A stretch of 64,000 nt of DNA, from contig NZ_JBBVMF010000014.1 of the NCBI RefSeq assembly GCF_038150125.1, positions 102,241 through 166,240 of the forward strand. Direction: 5' to 3'. This document shows, in pieces, positions 8,394 to 17,191 of the stretch. A model generated the notes under the pieces. That model ran no database searches. It saw nothing but the letters and a program-made list of their open reading frames with translations, and was not told the DNA's origin. Both the position numbers and the translations under genes were made by a program. Each line of letters begins with the position of its first letter. Position 1 is the stretch's first letter. The stretch is from SW132 sp038150125 (GTDB lineage: Bacteria; Bacteroidota; Rhodothermia; Balneolales; Balneolaceae).

Positions 8394-9488
8394 CTACACA
8401 TTAAATCTGAATAGCATCACGTCGCCGTCTTTTACAACGTACTCTTTTCCTTCCTGTCTCATTTTCCCGGCTTCGCGGGCCGCTTTTTCTGATCCAAGTT
8501 CTGAATAATCATCAAAAGCAATAGTTTCTGCCCGAATAAATCCACGCTCAAAATCGGTGTGTATAACTCCGGCTGCCTGTGGCGCTTTGGCCCCTTTTTT
8601 GATAGTCCACGCTCGTACTTCTTTCGGGCCTGCCGTAAAATAGGTAATCAATCCAAGATTGCTGTACGCTGCCTGGATCAGCCGGTCGAGTCCCGCGCTG
8701 TCGAGCCCAAGCTCCTCAAGGAACATCTCTTTTTCCTCTTCCTCGAGCTCGGCTATTTCTGCTTCAATTTTGGCGCAAAAAGACACTACTTCATCATTAT
8801 GCTCACTGGCTATTGCTTTTACCTCATCAACCCAGTCATTCCCTGTGTTCACATCGTCTTCAGACACATTGCATGCATAAAGCACCGGTTTGTTAGACAG
8901 TAAAAACAGATCCCTGAAAATATCACGTTCCTCTTTTTCTGCCTCAAATGTGCGGGCCGTATTGCCTGTCTCAAGGTGTTCCTTCAGGCGCTCAACGACA
9001 ACCAGCTGTTCGGTAATTTTCTTGTCGCCGCCTTTCGATTGCTTTTTGAGAGTATCAACCCGCTTTTCAACGGTTTCCAGATCTTTAAGAATCAGCTCAT
9101 CTTCGATAATGCTGATGTCTCGGGTAGGGGCAACGGATCCTTCAACATGAATCACATCGCCGTCGTCGAAACACCGAACTACATGCACAATCAAATCAAC
9201 CTCCCTGATATGCGACAGAAACGCATTCCCTTTTCCTTTTCCTTCAGACGCTCCTTTCACGAGACCCGCGATGTCAACAAATTCAATTGTAGCGGGCACC
9301 GTTTCTTTTGGATCCACAAGCTCTTTCAATCTATTCAGCCGTTTGTCAGGCACGGTTACCAGGCCAACATTTGGATCAATGGTACAAAAAGGAAAGTTTG
9401 CTGATTCTGCTCCGGCATTACTCAATGCATTAAACAAGGTTGACTTACCGACATTTGGTAATCCAACAATTCCACATTTTAAACTCAT
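8394..9488 (-). CDS. ychF: Redox-regulated ATPase YchF (Obg-family)
   Basis: Ribosome-associated P-loop NTPase of the OLA1/YchF group. The 364-residue protein has P-loop GLPNVGKST (8-16), the switch segment NFPFCTIDPNVG (about 32-43), DIAGLVKGASEGKGKGNAFL (about 72-91) and the divergent G4 motif with NVSE, which in this family is associated with ATP rather than GTP preference. A helical arm occupies the middle and a TGS-like domain ('GAKAPQAAGVIHTDFERGFIRAE') is C-terminal. It stands alone on the minus strand, 46 bases upstream of the ApaH-like gene's stop, so it may be cotranscribed with nusB. Confidence 0.95.
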   Translation of the reverse strand: MSLKCGIVGLPNVGKSTLFNALSNAGAESANFPFCTIDPNVGLVTVPDKRLNRLKELVDPKETVPATIEFVDIAGLVKGASEGKGKGNAFLSHIREVDLIVHVVRCFDDGDVIHVEGSVAPTRDISIIEDELILKDLETVEKRVDTLKKQSKGGDKKITEQLVVVERLKEHLETGNTARTFEAEKEERDIFRDLFLLSNKPVLYACNVSEDDVNTGNDWVDEVKAIASEHNDEVVSFCAKIEAEIAELEEEEKEMFLEELGLDSAGLDRLIQAAYSNLGLITYFTAGPKEVRAWTIKKGAKAPQAAGVIHTDFERGFIRAETIAFDDYSELGSEKAAREAGKMRQEGKEYVVKDGDVMLFRFNV

Positions 9489-9534
9489 AAAAACTCTGTT
9501 TTAACAATTAATTTGATTTGTAGTGATACCAGGA

Positions 9535-10197
9535 TCAGTCCAATGAGACTTGGTGCATAAACTTTTTTTCGGGCAGCCGAACTGCTGTCAGCTTTCCGAG
9601 ACCGGGCCGATTGTACACACAACCCGTATCAATTCCAATCATTTTATTCTGCTGAATAGGGAAAGGCTGTGGTGTATGGCCAAATACAACTGTTTTCTCC
9701 CAAGGCGGCTCGAAAGCATTCAGGTGCTCGCGTCCCCAATAAAAATAGTCGTGATTCGATTCATCCTCCTTACTCTCCTCAATAGTCAGATTTGGCGGAA
9801 TTCCTGCATGAACGAAAAAATAGTTCTCCGTTTCAAAAAAGAGGCGGGTTTTCTTATAGAAACTGATATGCGAGTCAGGGATGTCCGATATCGTGGCACC
9901 TTCACCATAGGATTCCAGCGTGCTTTTGCCCCCATTCATCATCCAGTTTTGAGTGCTCCCGTGTTCTAGCGCATGAAGCAGCATAAGCTCGTGGTTACCG
10001 CGTAAAAATATCGTTTTACGCTCTTCCTTCACTTTCAGCAAAAAATCGATAACCCCTTTTGAGTCCGGCCCTCTGTCGATGTAATCACCTACAAACAGGT
10101 GAATATAATCTTCATATGGCTCTAATTTTTCCCAAAGTGCTTTAAGTGTCTTCACACATCCGTGAACGTCGCCAATAGCAACAATTTGATTTATCAT
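9535..10197 (-). CDS. ApaH/PPP-type metallophosphoesterase (Ser/Thr phosphatase or diadenosine tetraphosphatase)
   Basis: The calcineurin-fold metal-binding signature is complete: GDVHGC (about 8-13), GDYIDRGPDSKG (about 37-48) and RGNHE (about 66-70), with later His ligands in FVHAG and VFGHTPQP. At 220 residues it matches the PrpA/PPP-like prokaryotic group rather than full-length ApaH (about 280), so the substrate could be phosphoprotein or a dinucleoside polyphosphate. Its ATG lies directly after the nusB stop, so the two are translationally coupled. Confidence 0.85.
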   Translation of the reverse strand: MINQIVAIGDVHGCVKTLKALWEKLEPYEDYIHLFVGDYIDRGPDSKGVIDFLLKVKEERKTIFLRGNHELMLLHALEHGSTQNWMMNGGKSTLESYGEGATISDIPDSHISFYKKTRLFFETENYFFVHAGIPPNLTIEESKEDESNHDYFYWGREHLNAFEPPWEKTVVFGHTPQPFPIQQNKMIGIDTGCVYNRPGLGKLTAVRLPEKKFMHQVSLD

Positions 10198-10659
10198 CTA
10201 ACTTCGTGATGTTTCAATTAAACCTCTTCCCTTCTTAGTGATGCGTCCTTTTTCGGTTAGATCACTCAGGATTGCATCCAGTATTCCATTCACAAATGTG
10301 CCGCTTTTGCGGGTCGAGTAGGATTTGGCAAGTTCAATTGCCTCGTTGATGGTTACTTTCGTCGGAATTTGTTCAAAATGAATAAATTCAGTGATCGCCA
10401 TTCTCAAAATCAGTTTATCAAGCGTGGCGAGACGACTAACTTCCCAGTTTTTAATATGCCTGGCAATTATTTCGTCGTACTCTTTCTTCTCATCAGTTGT
10501 ATAGAGAATAACCTCATTTGCGAACGATACACCCGCGATGTCGTCCTTCAGGAGATCTTTAACGATCAGTTGTGATACCTCAGCACGAGAATTATCTCCA
10601 ACTTCAATGGCGTATAACGACCTGAGAGCAGCTTCCCTCGCTTTTCTTCTGTTAATCAT
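10198..10659 (-). CDS. nusB: Transcription antitermination factor NusB
   Basis: All-helical RNA-binding factor that pairs with NusE (S10) on boxA RNA in rRNA antitermination. The 153-residue length is typical. N-terminal INRRKAREAALRSLYAIEVG carries the Arg-rich boxA-binding helix. The C-terminal half shows the family segment RLATLDKLILRMAITEFIHFEQIPTKVTINEAIELAKSYSTRKSGTFVNGILDAI (positions about 76-130). It heads a short minus-strand unit with the phosphatase gene. Confidence 0.95.
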   Translation of the reverse strand: MINRRKAREAALRSLYAIEVGDNSRAEVSQLIVKDLLKDDIAGVSFANEVILYTTDEKKEYDEIIARHIKNWEVSRLATLDKLILRMAITEFIHFEQIPTKVTINEAIELAKSYSTRKSGTFVNGILDAILSDLTEKGRITKKGRGLIETSRS

Positions 10660-10758
10660 AAGTTTTATCGAAATTCAAAAAGAACAGAAAAATACAAACC
10701 TTTAAGCTCAGCCGAAAGAACTCTCTTTTTTTGATTGCATTTAAACCTTCGAACCCCC

Positions 10759-10766
10759 TATCTTTG
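10759..10766 (+). promoter_or_regulatory. Candidate -7 element (TAnnTTTG) for tRNA-Val
   Basis: TATCTTTG lies 13 bases before the first tRNA base and matches the TAnnTTTG -7 consensus known for Bacteroidota-type sigma-A. A TTG that could serve as the -33 element sits at 10731, but its spacing is longer than ideal. Confidence 0.45.
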
Positions 10767-10779
10767 GATCATAAATTAC

Positions 10780-10853
10780 GGGTTCATAGCTCAGTTGGTT
10801 AGAGCGTTGCATTGACATTGCAGAGGTCGGCAGTTCGAATCTGCCTGAACCCA
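10780..10853 (+). tRNA. tRNA-Val (anticodon GAC)
   Basis: A full cloverleaf can be drawn: a perfect 7-bp acceptor stem GGGTTCA/TGAACCC, D arm GCTC...GAGC, a 5-bp anticodon stem with loop TTGACAT (anticodon GAC), and a 5-bp T arm GGCAG/CTGCC around TTCGAAT. The discriminator base is A. CCA is not encoded. Confidence 0.97.
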
Positions 10854-10942
10854 CTGAAACTCCGGGGATTTCTTTTTGTATTAATCTCTTCTATTTTTCC
10901 GAAGTCTGCCTGCTTCTATACACTCCTCAAAAAGAAGCACCC

Positions 10943-13447
10943 TCACTTTTTCGCAAGATCAAACGAAAAAATATACTTTGTACCATTAGATGATTTTACC
11001 TGCAGATCAGCCTCAAGCTGACTTGTAAGTGTTTTGATAAGAAGAGTGCCCAGGGAATTTGTGTCAAGCTCTTCGAATGGTGCCGGCAGACCAATACCAT
11101 TATCCGAAATTTCTATTGTAGCCCGTCCGTCTTGTCGCTTAAAAACAATTCTGATCTCTGGATTCGGATGTCCTTTAGGAAAAGCGTACTTAAGTGAATT
11201 TGTAATAATTTCATTGATCACCAGGCCGCAAGGTATTGCTTTTTTTATCGGAAGCTTTATTGGAACGGCATCCATGTTGATGTTGATGTCTTCATCAGTC
11301 TTATTGTGCGACTTCACGATTACCCCAACAAGCTCATTGATATACTGACCAAAATCGATTTCGGATAATGTTTCATTCTGGTAAAGTTTTTCATGGATCA
11401 ATCCCATAGAATTAATACGCATCTGACTGTCACGCAGGGCATTTTTCGCCTCCTCACTTTTCAAATTGTGATATTGCAGTTCAAGCAATCCAGTAATGAC
11501 GGCAAGATTATTTTTTACCCTGTGATGGATTTCTGCCAGAAGCACTTTTTTCTCTTCAAGAGATTTCTTGAGTCTTTCTTCCGATTCAATACGGTCAGTG
11601 ATATCCATATAAATGCCAAACATGGCGATCGGCTGCCCTTCAAGCATCACCGGCACTCCATAGATGAATACATCGATTAAATCGCCGCTTTTTGTCCTTC
11701 GTTTTTTTGTCAGCGTGAACGTTTCCGTACTATCAGACAAATTACGAGCTACATCAAGATCCTCTTTGGGAACAATAAGGTCATCAATATTCTCACCTTT
11801 AATGGCTTCACTGCTATAACCAAATAGAGCTTCAAAACTATGGTTAACCTGTACAATCAGAGACTCTCGGTCTAGAAGCGCAATACCCAGAGGTGAATTG
11901 CTGAATAGTTGTTCAAAGAGCTCTTCATTTCGTCGTAATTTCTCTTCGCGTTCCACGGTTTCCGAAATGTCCCTTGCTACCGCAATTACAACATCCTGGC
12001 CGAAAAACTGGCCTTTCGATAATCTGATTTCTTTGGGAAATATCTCGCCGTTCTTACGTTTTCCCCACCATCTGAAATCCTGGCTTTCTCCATTCAGGGC
12101 TTTTTGAAAGCGCTCCATCGTCTCATCCAAATCTACTTTAGATTCGGCCGCTAAAAAAGATGGATCCTTGCCAATAATTTCATCCTTCTCATAGCCATAC
12201 ATCTCAAGCACGCCTTTATTGACCTCTAAAAATGTCCCTTGCTCATCCTGAATGTAGATGCTGTCTGAAATTGAATCAAAAAGTGACTGGTAGCTTTCTA
12301 AGGATGACCTGTAATTTTCCAAGGTTTTAACCTGGCTTGTTTGATCAGTAATCACCCCAAGAATTTTTTGAGGTCCTCCGTATCTTATAGCAGATCCGTA
12401 CGTTTTTACATGAAGTACACGGTCGGACTTTGATATAATTCTCAAACTGGTTTCAAATGAATCCTTTCCTTCTCGCTCCCACTGCTTTCTTTGTCGATTA
12501 ATCCAGCTGAAATCATCCGGGTGGATCAAATCCTGAATGTGTAAGTTTTCTTTTAATTCAGTCTCAGAATATCCGGTCAGGTCACACATTCTGGGGTTAA
12601 CATAACTAAACCGGGTTCCGCTCAGAATGTAGATACCGACGAACGACTGCTCGCTCATTATCCGGAACTTACTCTCTGATTTACGAAGTTTATCTTCGGA
12701 CAGCTGCTGGATAGTAACATCCTCAATCAAAGAATATATAGCGATAACACAGCCATTATCATTTTTTATAACTGAATTGTGCCAGTGAGATACTATCTGG
12801 TCTCCCCGGCTGTCTGTATGCTCAGATGTAAATGTAAAATAACCCGTGTCGTTATTATTCAGCTGGTCCCTCAATTCAAAGATAGCTGGCTCATCTATAA
12901 ATGAAAGTTCCTCTATCGGCTTGCCTAATACATCATGATATTGGGTATCAAACATCAGCTCTGCTTTCTCAGAGAAATCCCTGACTTTCAGCTCCTTGTC
13001 CCATTCTATCAAGGCAAATGGCATTTGGGTTCGCATCAAATCTACTCTGGGCATTTTCCTGAGATCAAGTGAATTTTGGGTCACCATCTCATGTATATCA
13101 TGCGCTATCGCCATGCGCACAAGCCGGCTATTGTACCTGAATTTCTGGAAAGTAAACTGCACAAACCATCTGTCACCCGCTTTGTTAAAGTGACGCCACA
13201 ATTCTTCTGGATAGATATTCGCCAGGGATACATCTTCAATATTAAGTTCTGAAAGGGAGACTTTCTCTCCAAGATCAGTGAGTTTCATCTCTATCAACTC
13301 ATCCTTGCTAAACCCATAGCGTAACAGCGCCTGCTCGTTTGCATCTAAGATTTGAAGAGAATTAAAATCGTAGAGAAACATGGCTTCTTTTTCAAAAAAA
13401 GAAGTGCTGGTGAGCTTTCCATTCTGATTATTACCCTTATTATTCAT
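10943..13447 (-). CDS. Multi-PAS sensor histidine kinase, HisKA_2/HWE-like
   Basis: The 834-residue protein has no membrane helix, so it is a cytosolic sensor. About five PAS/PAC modules fill residues 15-620. One begins with 'LFDSISDSIYIQDEQGTFLEVNKGVLEMYGYEKDEIIG', another with 'LFSNSPLGIALLDRESLIVQVNHSFEALFGYSSEAI'. The dimerisation domain has the HisKA_2 signature EIHHRVKNNLAVITGLLELQ, with the phospho-acceptor His at about 641-642. It is followed by an HATPase domain with NEIITNSLKYAFP and DNGIGLP. No response regulator gene is adjacent. The input signal cannot be deduced; PAS modules often bind flavin, haem or small ligands. Confidence 0.9.
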   Translation of the reverse strand: MNNKGNNQNGKLTSTSFFEKEAMFLYDFNSLQILDANEQALLRYGFSKDELIEMKLTDLGEKVSLSELNIEDVSLANIYPEELWRHFNKAGDRWFVQFTFQKFRYNSRLVRMAIAHDIHEMVTQNSLDLRKMPRVDLMRTQMPFALIEWDKELKVRDFSEKAELMFDTQYHDVLGKPIEELSFIDEPAIFELRDQLNNNDTGYFTFTSEHTDSRGDQIVSHWHNSVIKNDNGCVIAIYSLIEDVTIQQLSEDKLRKSESKFRIMSEQSFVGIYILSGTRFSYVNPRMCDLTGYSETELKENLHIQDLIHPDDFSWINRQRKQWEREGKDSFETSLRIISKSDRVLHVKTYGSAIRYGGPQKILGVITDQTSQVKTLENYRSSLESYQSLFDSISDSIYIQDEQGTFLEVNKGVLEMYGYEKDEIIGKDPSFLAAESKVDLDETMERFQKALNGESQDFRWWGKRKNGEIFPKEIRLSKGQFFGQDVVIAVARDISETVEREEKLRRNEELFEQLFSNSPLGIALLDRESLIVQVNHSFEALFGYSSEAIKGENIDDLIVPKEDLDVARNLSDSTETFTLTKKRRTKSGDLIDVFIYGVPVMLEGQPIAMFGIYMDITDRIESEERLKKSLEEKKVLLAEIHHRVKNNLAVITGLLELQYHNLKSEEAKNALRDSQMRINSMGLIHEKLYQNETLSEIDFGQYINELVGVIVKSHNKTDEDININMDAVPIKLPIKKAIPCGLVINEIITNSLKYAFPKGHPNPEIRIVFKRQDGRATIEISDNGIGLPAPFEELDTNSLGTLLIKTLTSQLEADLQVKSSNGTKYIFSFDLAKK

Positions 13448-13724
13448 TTGCCCAAAAGCTGTTCACCGATTAAATCGTCGAAAGAATTACGTCGTGATGG
13501 ATCATCAGTTTTATGATTCATTAAATACGCCTTCTCAGTTCTCTATAGATATTTAGGTATTGATGAAGTCTGATCAGTTAATCATGTGCCGATTCCCTGT
13601 ACCGGCTGTCCATATTAAAGTTTAATGCTATAAAATGATTTCGTATTTTTATCATATACTTTACATTAGTATAAACGCAATATATTAAATTTAATTTCTT
13701 TAAAAAGAGCTATTTAAAAACCTG

Positions 13725-15677
13725 ATGCCCAACGACTCTATTACGTTAACTCTTCCTGATGGTGCTAAAAAAACATTTCCAAAAAATACAACCGGTTACG
13801 AGGTAGCTGAAAGTATTTCAACCGGTTTAGCCAGAAACGCACTGAGCATCACGTTTAACGCTTCAATTCTTGACCTTGACCGCCCTCTCAAATCCGACGG
13901 AGAAATAAGCATTAACACTTGGGAAGATGACGACGGAAAATATACCTTCTGGCATTCCTCCGCCCATATTCTTGCGGAAGCAATTCAGGAACTTTACCCT
14001 GATGCCAAGTTTGGAATAGGCCCTCCTATTGAAACTGGCTTCTATTACGACATCGATTTCGGAGGTCACTCGTTTGGCCAGGAAGACCTTGAAAAGGTTG
14101 AAGATAAAATGATTGAGATGGCTCGCAAAAAATCTGAATTCGAACGAGAAACCGTTGATCAGACTGAGGCTATAGAATATTATAAAAAGAAAGGCAACGA
14201 GTATAAAGTTGACCTTATCGAGGATCTGGACGACCAGGAAATTACGTTTTACACTCAGGGTAATTTTACAGATCTATGCAGAGGGCCCCATATCCCTCAC
14301 ACTGGACTTGTAAAGGCTGTGAAACTAACCAGCCTTGCCGGTGCATACTGGCGGGGTGATGTAGACAGCAAACAGCTTACGCGCATTTATGGCGTCTCGT
14401 TCCCAAAGCAAAAGCTTCTGAAAGAGCACCTCGAACAGGTTGAGGAAGCTAAGCGCCGTGATCATAAAAAGCTGGGCAAACAGCTCAAAATTTATATGAT
14501 CGATCAAATGGTTGGCCCCGGGCTTCCGCTATGGCTGCCAAACGGAACGACACTGCGGCGAACACTTGAAGCCTTTTTACGTGATGAGCAGCTCAAAAGA
14601 GGTTACCAGGAAGTTATAACACCACATATTGCAAACCTCGAGCTGTACAAAACATCCGGACACTATCCCTACTATCAGGATTCACAGTTTAATCCGTTTG
14701 GTGTGGAAGGCGATGAATACATGCTAAAACCGATGAACTGCCCGCATCATCATAGAATTTATTCTTCGGATTTACGAAGCTACCGGGAACTTCCGATTCG
14801 GCTGGCAGAATTTGGGTCTGTCTATCGCTACGAACAGTCTGGCGAATTGAACGGTCTCTCCCGCGTAAGAGGCTTTACACAGGACGATGCCCATATTTAT
14901 TGCACGCACGACCAGCTCAAAGATGAGATCAAAAACACTATTGAACTGACCCAGCACGTCTTTAACACGTTTGGGATGCCCGTCGATATCCGCCTTTCAT
15001 TTCGGGATGATAATGACAAAAAATATGGTGGAAACTCAGAATACTGGGATCGTGCACAGGCTGAAATTAAAGAGGTAGCCGATGAGATGCAGCTCGACTA
15101 CAGAGTTGCAAAAGGAGAAGCCAGTTTTTACGGTCCAAAAATAGACTTTATTATCAGGGATGCAATTGGCCGAAAATGGCAGCTTGGCACGGTACAGGTA
15201 GATTATGTAATGCCTGAGCGGTTTGATCTGACGTACGTTGGATCCGACAATGACAAACATCGCCCGGTTATTATTCACCGCGCACCGTTTGGATCGATGG
15301 AGCGTTTCGTGAGTATCTTGATAGAGCACTTTGCCGGCGACTTCCCCCTCTGGCTTGCACCGCTACAGGCTAAAGTTCTTCCTATATCGGAAGATTATTC
15401 AGAATATGCCGCAAATGTTGAATCGGAATTAAAAGCCATTGGAATGCGGGTTGAAATGGATAACCGCAGTGAACAGATCGGATCAAAAATCCGCGACGCC
15501 GAAACATCGAAAATACCCTATATGATTATTGTTGGGTCAGATGAGCAGGATAACGACTCAGTTTCTGTTCGCCGCCACAAACAAGGTGATATTGGAACGT
15601 TTCCACTTAAAGATTTTATTTATAAATTAAACGAGGAAGTCAATCAAAAACAGCTTCCTCCCACACATAACAGTTAA
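13725..15677 (+). CDS. thrS: Threonine--tRNA ligase
   Basis: Class II synthetase that charges tRNA-Thr. The 650-residue protein has an N-terminal TGS domain (about 1-62), an editing domain with HSSAHILAEAI (about 76-86), and a catalytic core with MKPMNCPHHHRIY and IIHRAPFGSMERF that supply the Cys/His zinc ligands. A C-terminal anticodon-binding domain follows from about 540 (QAKVLPISEDYSEYA). It is the first gene of a thrS-infC-rpmI-rplT cluster, a common bacterial order. The 277 bases upstream contain no gene, are AT-rich, and presumably hold its promoter. Confidence 0.97.
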   Translation: MPNDSITLTLPDGAKKTFPKNTTGYEVAESISTGLARNALSITFNASILDLDRPLKSDGEISINTWEDDDGKYTFWHSSAHILAEAIQELYPDAKFGIGPPIETGFYYDIDFGGHSFGQEDLEKVEDKMIEMARKKSEFERETVDQTEAIEYYKKKGNEYKVDLIEDLDDQEITFYTQGNFTDLCRGPHIPHTGLVKAVKLTSLAGAYWRGDVDSKQLTRIYGVSFPKQKLLKEHLEQVEEAKRRDHKKLGKQLKIYMIDQMVGPGLPLWLPNGTTLRRTLEAFLRDEQLKRGYQEVITPHIANLELYKTSGHYPYYQDSQFNPFGVEGDEYMLKPMNCPHHHRIYSSDLRSYRELPIRLAEFGSVYRYEQSGELNGLSRVRGFTQDDAHIYCTHDQLKDEIKNTIELTQHVFNTFGMPVDIRLSFRDDNDKKYGGNSEYWDRAQAEIKEVADEMQLDYRVAKGEASFYGPKIDFIIRDAIGRKWQLGTVQVDYVMPERFDLTYVGSDNDKHRPVIIHRAPFGSMERFVSILIEHFAGDFPLWLAPLQAKVLPISEDYSEYAANVESELKAIGMRVEMDNRSEQIGSKIRDAETSKIPYMIIVGSDEQDNDSVSVRRHKQGDIGTFPLKDFIYKLNEEVNQKQLPPTHNS

Positions 15678-15702
15678 TTAAATTTAAATATTGAGGTAAC
15701 TT

Positions 15703-16245
15703 ATCGCAAGACGAAGAATACAACGAAGAAAAAGGAATGATGACCGCCCGAATATCAATGATGAAATTCGAGCTAGTGAAGTACGGCTCATTCGTCCGGA
15801 CGAGGAACATGAAATAGTGCCCCTTGAGCGTGCACTTGAAATTGCAGAGCAATTTAAACTTGACCTTGTAGAAGTTGCACCCGACGCCAAACCACCGGTA
15901 TGTAAAATTATCGATTTTGGTAAATTTATGTACGAGAAGAAAAAGAAAGAGAAAGAAGCGAAGAAGAAGCAACATACTATCCAGGTGAAAGAGCTTCGTT
16001 TCCGTCCACAAACCGATGACCACGATCTTGAATTTAAAACTCGTCATGCCCGGGAGTTTCTCGAGGGCGGGGATAAAGTGAAAGCGACGGTCCAATTTCG
16101 AGGCCGGGACATGCTCTATACAGAACAGGGAAAAGAGCTTCTTCAAAACCTTGCTGAAGAGCTTGAAGATGTCAGTAAAATTGAATCGAATCCAACGATG
16201 GAAGGCCGGCGGATGATTATGATTTTGGCACCTGAAAAAAATTAA
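15703..16245 (+). CDS. infC: Translation initiation factor IF-3, starting at an ATC codon
   Basis: Prevents subunit reassociation and proofreads initiator tRNA on the 30S subunit. Both domains are visible: the N-domain (NINDEIRASEVRLIRPDEEHEIVPLERALEIAEQFKLDLVEVAPDAKPPVCKIIDFGKF) and the C-domain (KELRFRPQTDDHDLEFKTRHAREFLEGGDKVKATVQFRGRDM). The conserved N-terminus lies upstream of the first ATG/GTG-type codon at 15817, and the frame is closed by a stop at 15697. The only sensible start is ATC at 15703, preceded at 15692-15698 by a strong TGAGGTA Shine-Dalgarno. The protein then begins MARRRIQRRKRNDDRPNIND and is 180 residues long. AUU/AUC starts are a known hallmark of infC and underlie IF3 autoregulation. 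Confidence 0.93.
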   Translation: MARRRIQRRKRNDDRPNINDEIRASEVRLIRPDEEHEIVPLERALEIAEQFKLDLVEVAPDAKPPVCKIIDFGKFMYEKKKKEKEAKKKQHTIQVKELRFRPQTDDHDLEFKTRHAREFLEGGDKVKATVQFRGRDMLYTEQGKELLQNLAEELEDVSKIESNPTMEGRRMIMILAPEKN

Positions 16246-16316
16246 TCTGTGCTTTATTCAGGAATTAAATATCCATATCTTTCTAATCTTTAATTTTTCA
16301 GGAAATAGAAGAAGTT

Positions 16317-16514
16317 ATGCCTAAAATGAAATCAAACAGTGGTGCTAAAAAGCGATTTAAGCGAACCGGTTCCGGCAAGCTTAAGCGTAAGAAAGCTTAT
16401 AAACGCCACATTCTTACTAAGAAATCACCTAAACGAAAAAATCAGCTCGGGAAAAGCACTCTTGTTCATGAAAATGATCAAAAGTCGATTGATAAGCTTC
16501 TCCCTTACATCTAA
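16317..16514 (+). CDS. rpmI: 50S ribosomal protein L35
   Basis: 65 residues, highly basic, with the family opening MPKMKSNSGAKKRFKRTGSGKLKR and closing LVHENDQKSIDKLLPYI. It sits between infC (71 bases upstream) and rplT (37 bases downstream), the standard order. IF3, L35 and L20 are commonly coregulated by L20 binding to the mRNA. Whether that applies here was not tested. Confidence 0.97.
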   Translation: MPKMKSNSGAKKRFKRTGSGKLKRKKAYKRHILTKKSPKRKNQLGKSTLVHENDQKSIDKLLPYI

Positions 16515-16551
16515 TTTTTTTTTCAATACTAACTTTTAAAAACGTTATAAA

Positions 16552-16899
16552 ATGCCACGATCAAGAAATTTGGTGGCTTCCCGTCGCCGTCGCCGTAAGA
16601 TTTTAAATAAGGCGAAAGGTTACTGGGGCAGACGTAAAAACGTTTATACTGTAGCAAAAAATGCGGTTGAAAAAGGTATGTTATACCAATACCGCGATCG
16701 AAAAAACCGGAAACGGACTTTTCGAAGGCTATGGATCACACGTATCAATGCTGCTGCCCGGTTGAACGGAACCACCTACTCAAATCTCATCCATGGTATG
16801 AAAACCAACGAGATGGAAATCAACCGGAAGATGTTAGCGGATATCGCAGTACGTGATCCCGAAACATTTTCTGAAATTGTTAAAGAAGCTTCTAAGTAA
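16552..16899 (+). CDS. rplT: 50S ribosomal protein L20
   Basis: 115 residues with the conserved basic N-terminus (MPRSRNLVASRRRRRKILNKAKGYWGRRKNVYTVAKNAVEKG) that threads into 23S rRNA, and the globular C-terminal half FRRLWITRINAAARLNGTTYSNLIHGM. L20 is an early assembly protein and, in known cases, the autogenous repressor of its operon. A terminator follows within 20 bases. Confidence 0.97.
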   Translation: MPRSRNLVASRRRRRKILNKAKGYWGRRKNVYTVAKNAVEKGMLYQYRDRKNRKRTFRRLWITRINAAARLNGTTYSNLIHGMKTNEMEINRKMLADIAVRDPETFSEIVKEASK

Positions 16900-16917
16900 A
16901 CGCTTCTGAACAAATTT

Positions 16918-16957
16918 AAACCGACAGCTTCATTCATTTGAACTGTCGGTTTTTTTA
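16918..16957 (+). terminator. Rho-independent terminator after rplT
   Basis: A 10-bp perfect stem (16918-16927 with 16943-16952, AAACCGACAG/CTGTCGGTTT) runs into a seven-T tract. It closes the thrS-rplT unit. Confidence 0.9.
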
Positions 16958-16988
16958 TATTTAATGGTCATGTAAATGCTCTGTCACA

Positions 16989-17031
16989 TAGTCATTCCGC
17001 ACTTTGATGCGTAATCTCCCGTATCTTTGAC
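16989..17031. repeat. Decayed copy of the dispersed palindromic repeat
   Basis: GTCATTCCGCACTTTGATGCG followed by AATCTCCCGTATCTTTGA resembles one arm of the repeat pair at 3436-3554 and the core of the 34790-34931 element. It lies in the 292-base gap between rplT and pheS, which otherwise holds only the rplT terminator. Confidence 0.4.
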
Positions 17032-17191
17032 GTTTCTGAATAATAATTGGGCACTATTTACCTGTTGTATTTTCAGCAGTTTAAAGACTTCAAACAGACC
17101 TTGCTGAATCTCTTTGTACTGCACGTTTCAAAGATATTAAATACCGGAATCTGCTTAAATAAATTTATTACCTGTCAATTCTTTAAACACT

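Noticed and set aside
15640..16146. A 168-codon minus-strand frame opposite infC
   Set aside because: It covers the coding region of infC and shows no domain. IF-3 on the + strand explains the sequence fully.
15817..16245. A shorter infC starting at GTG 15817
   Set aside because: It would remove the first 38 residues, including much of the conserved IF3 N-domain, and has no ribosome site. The ATC start at 15703 fits better.
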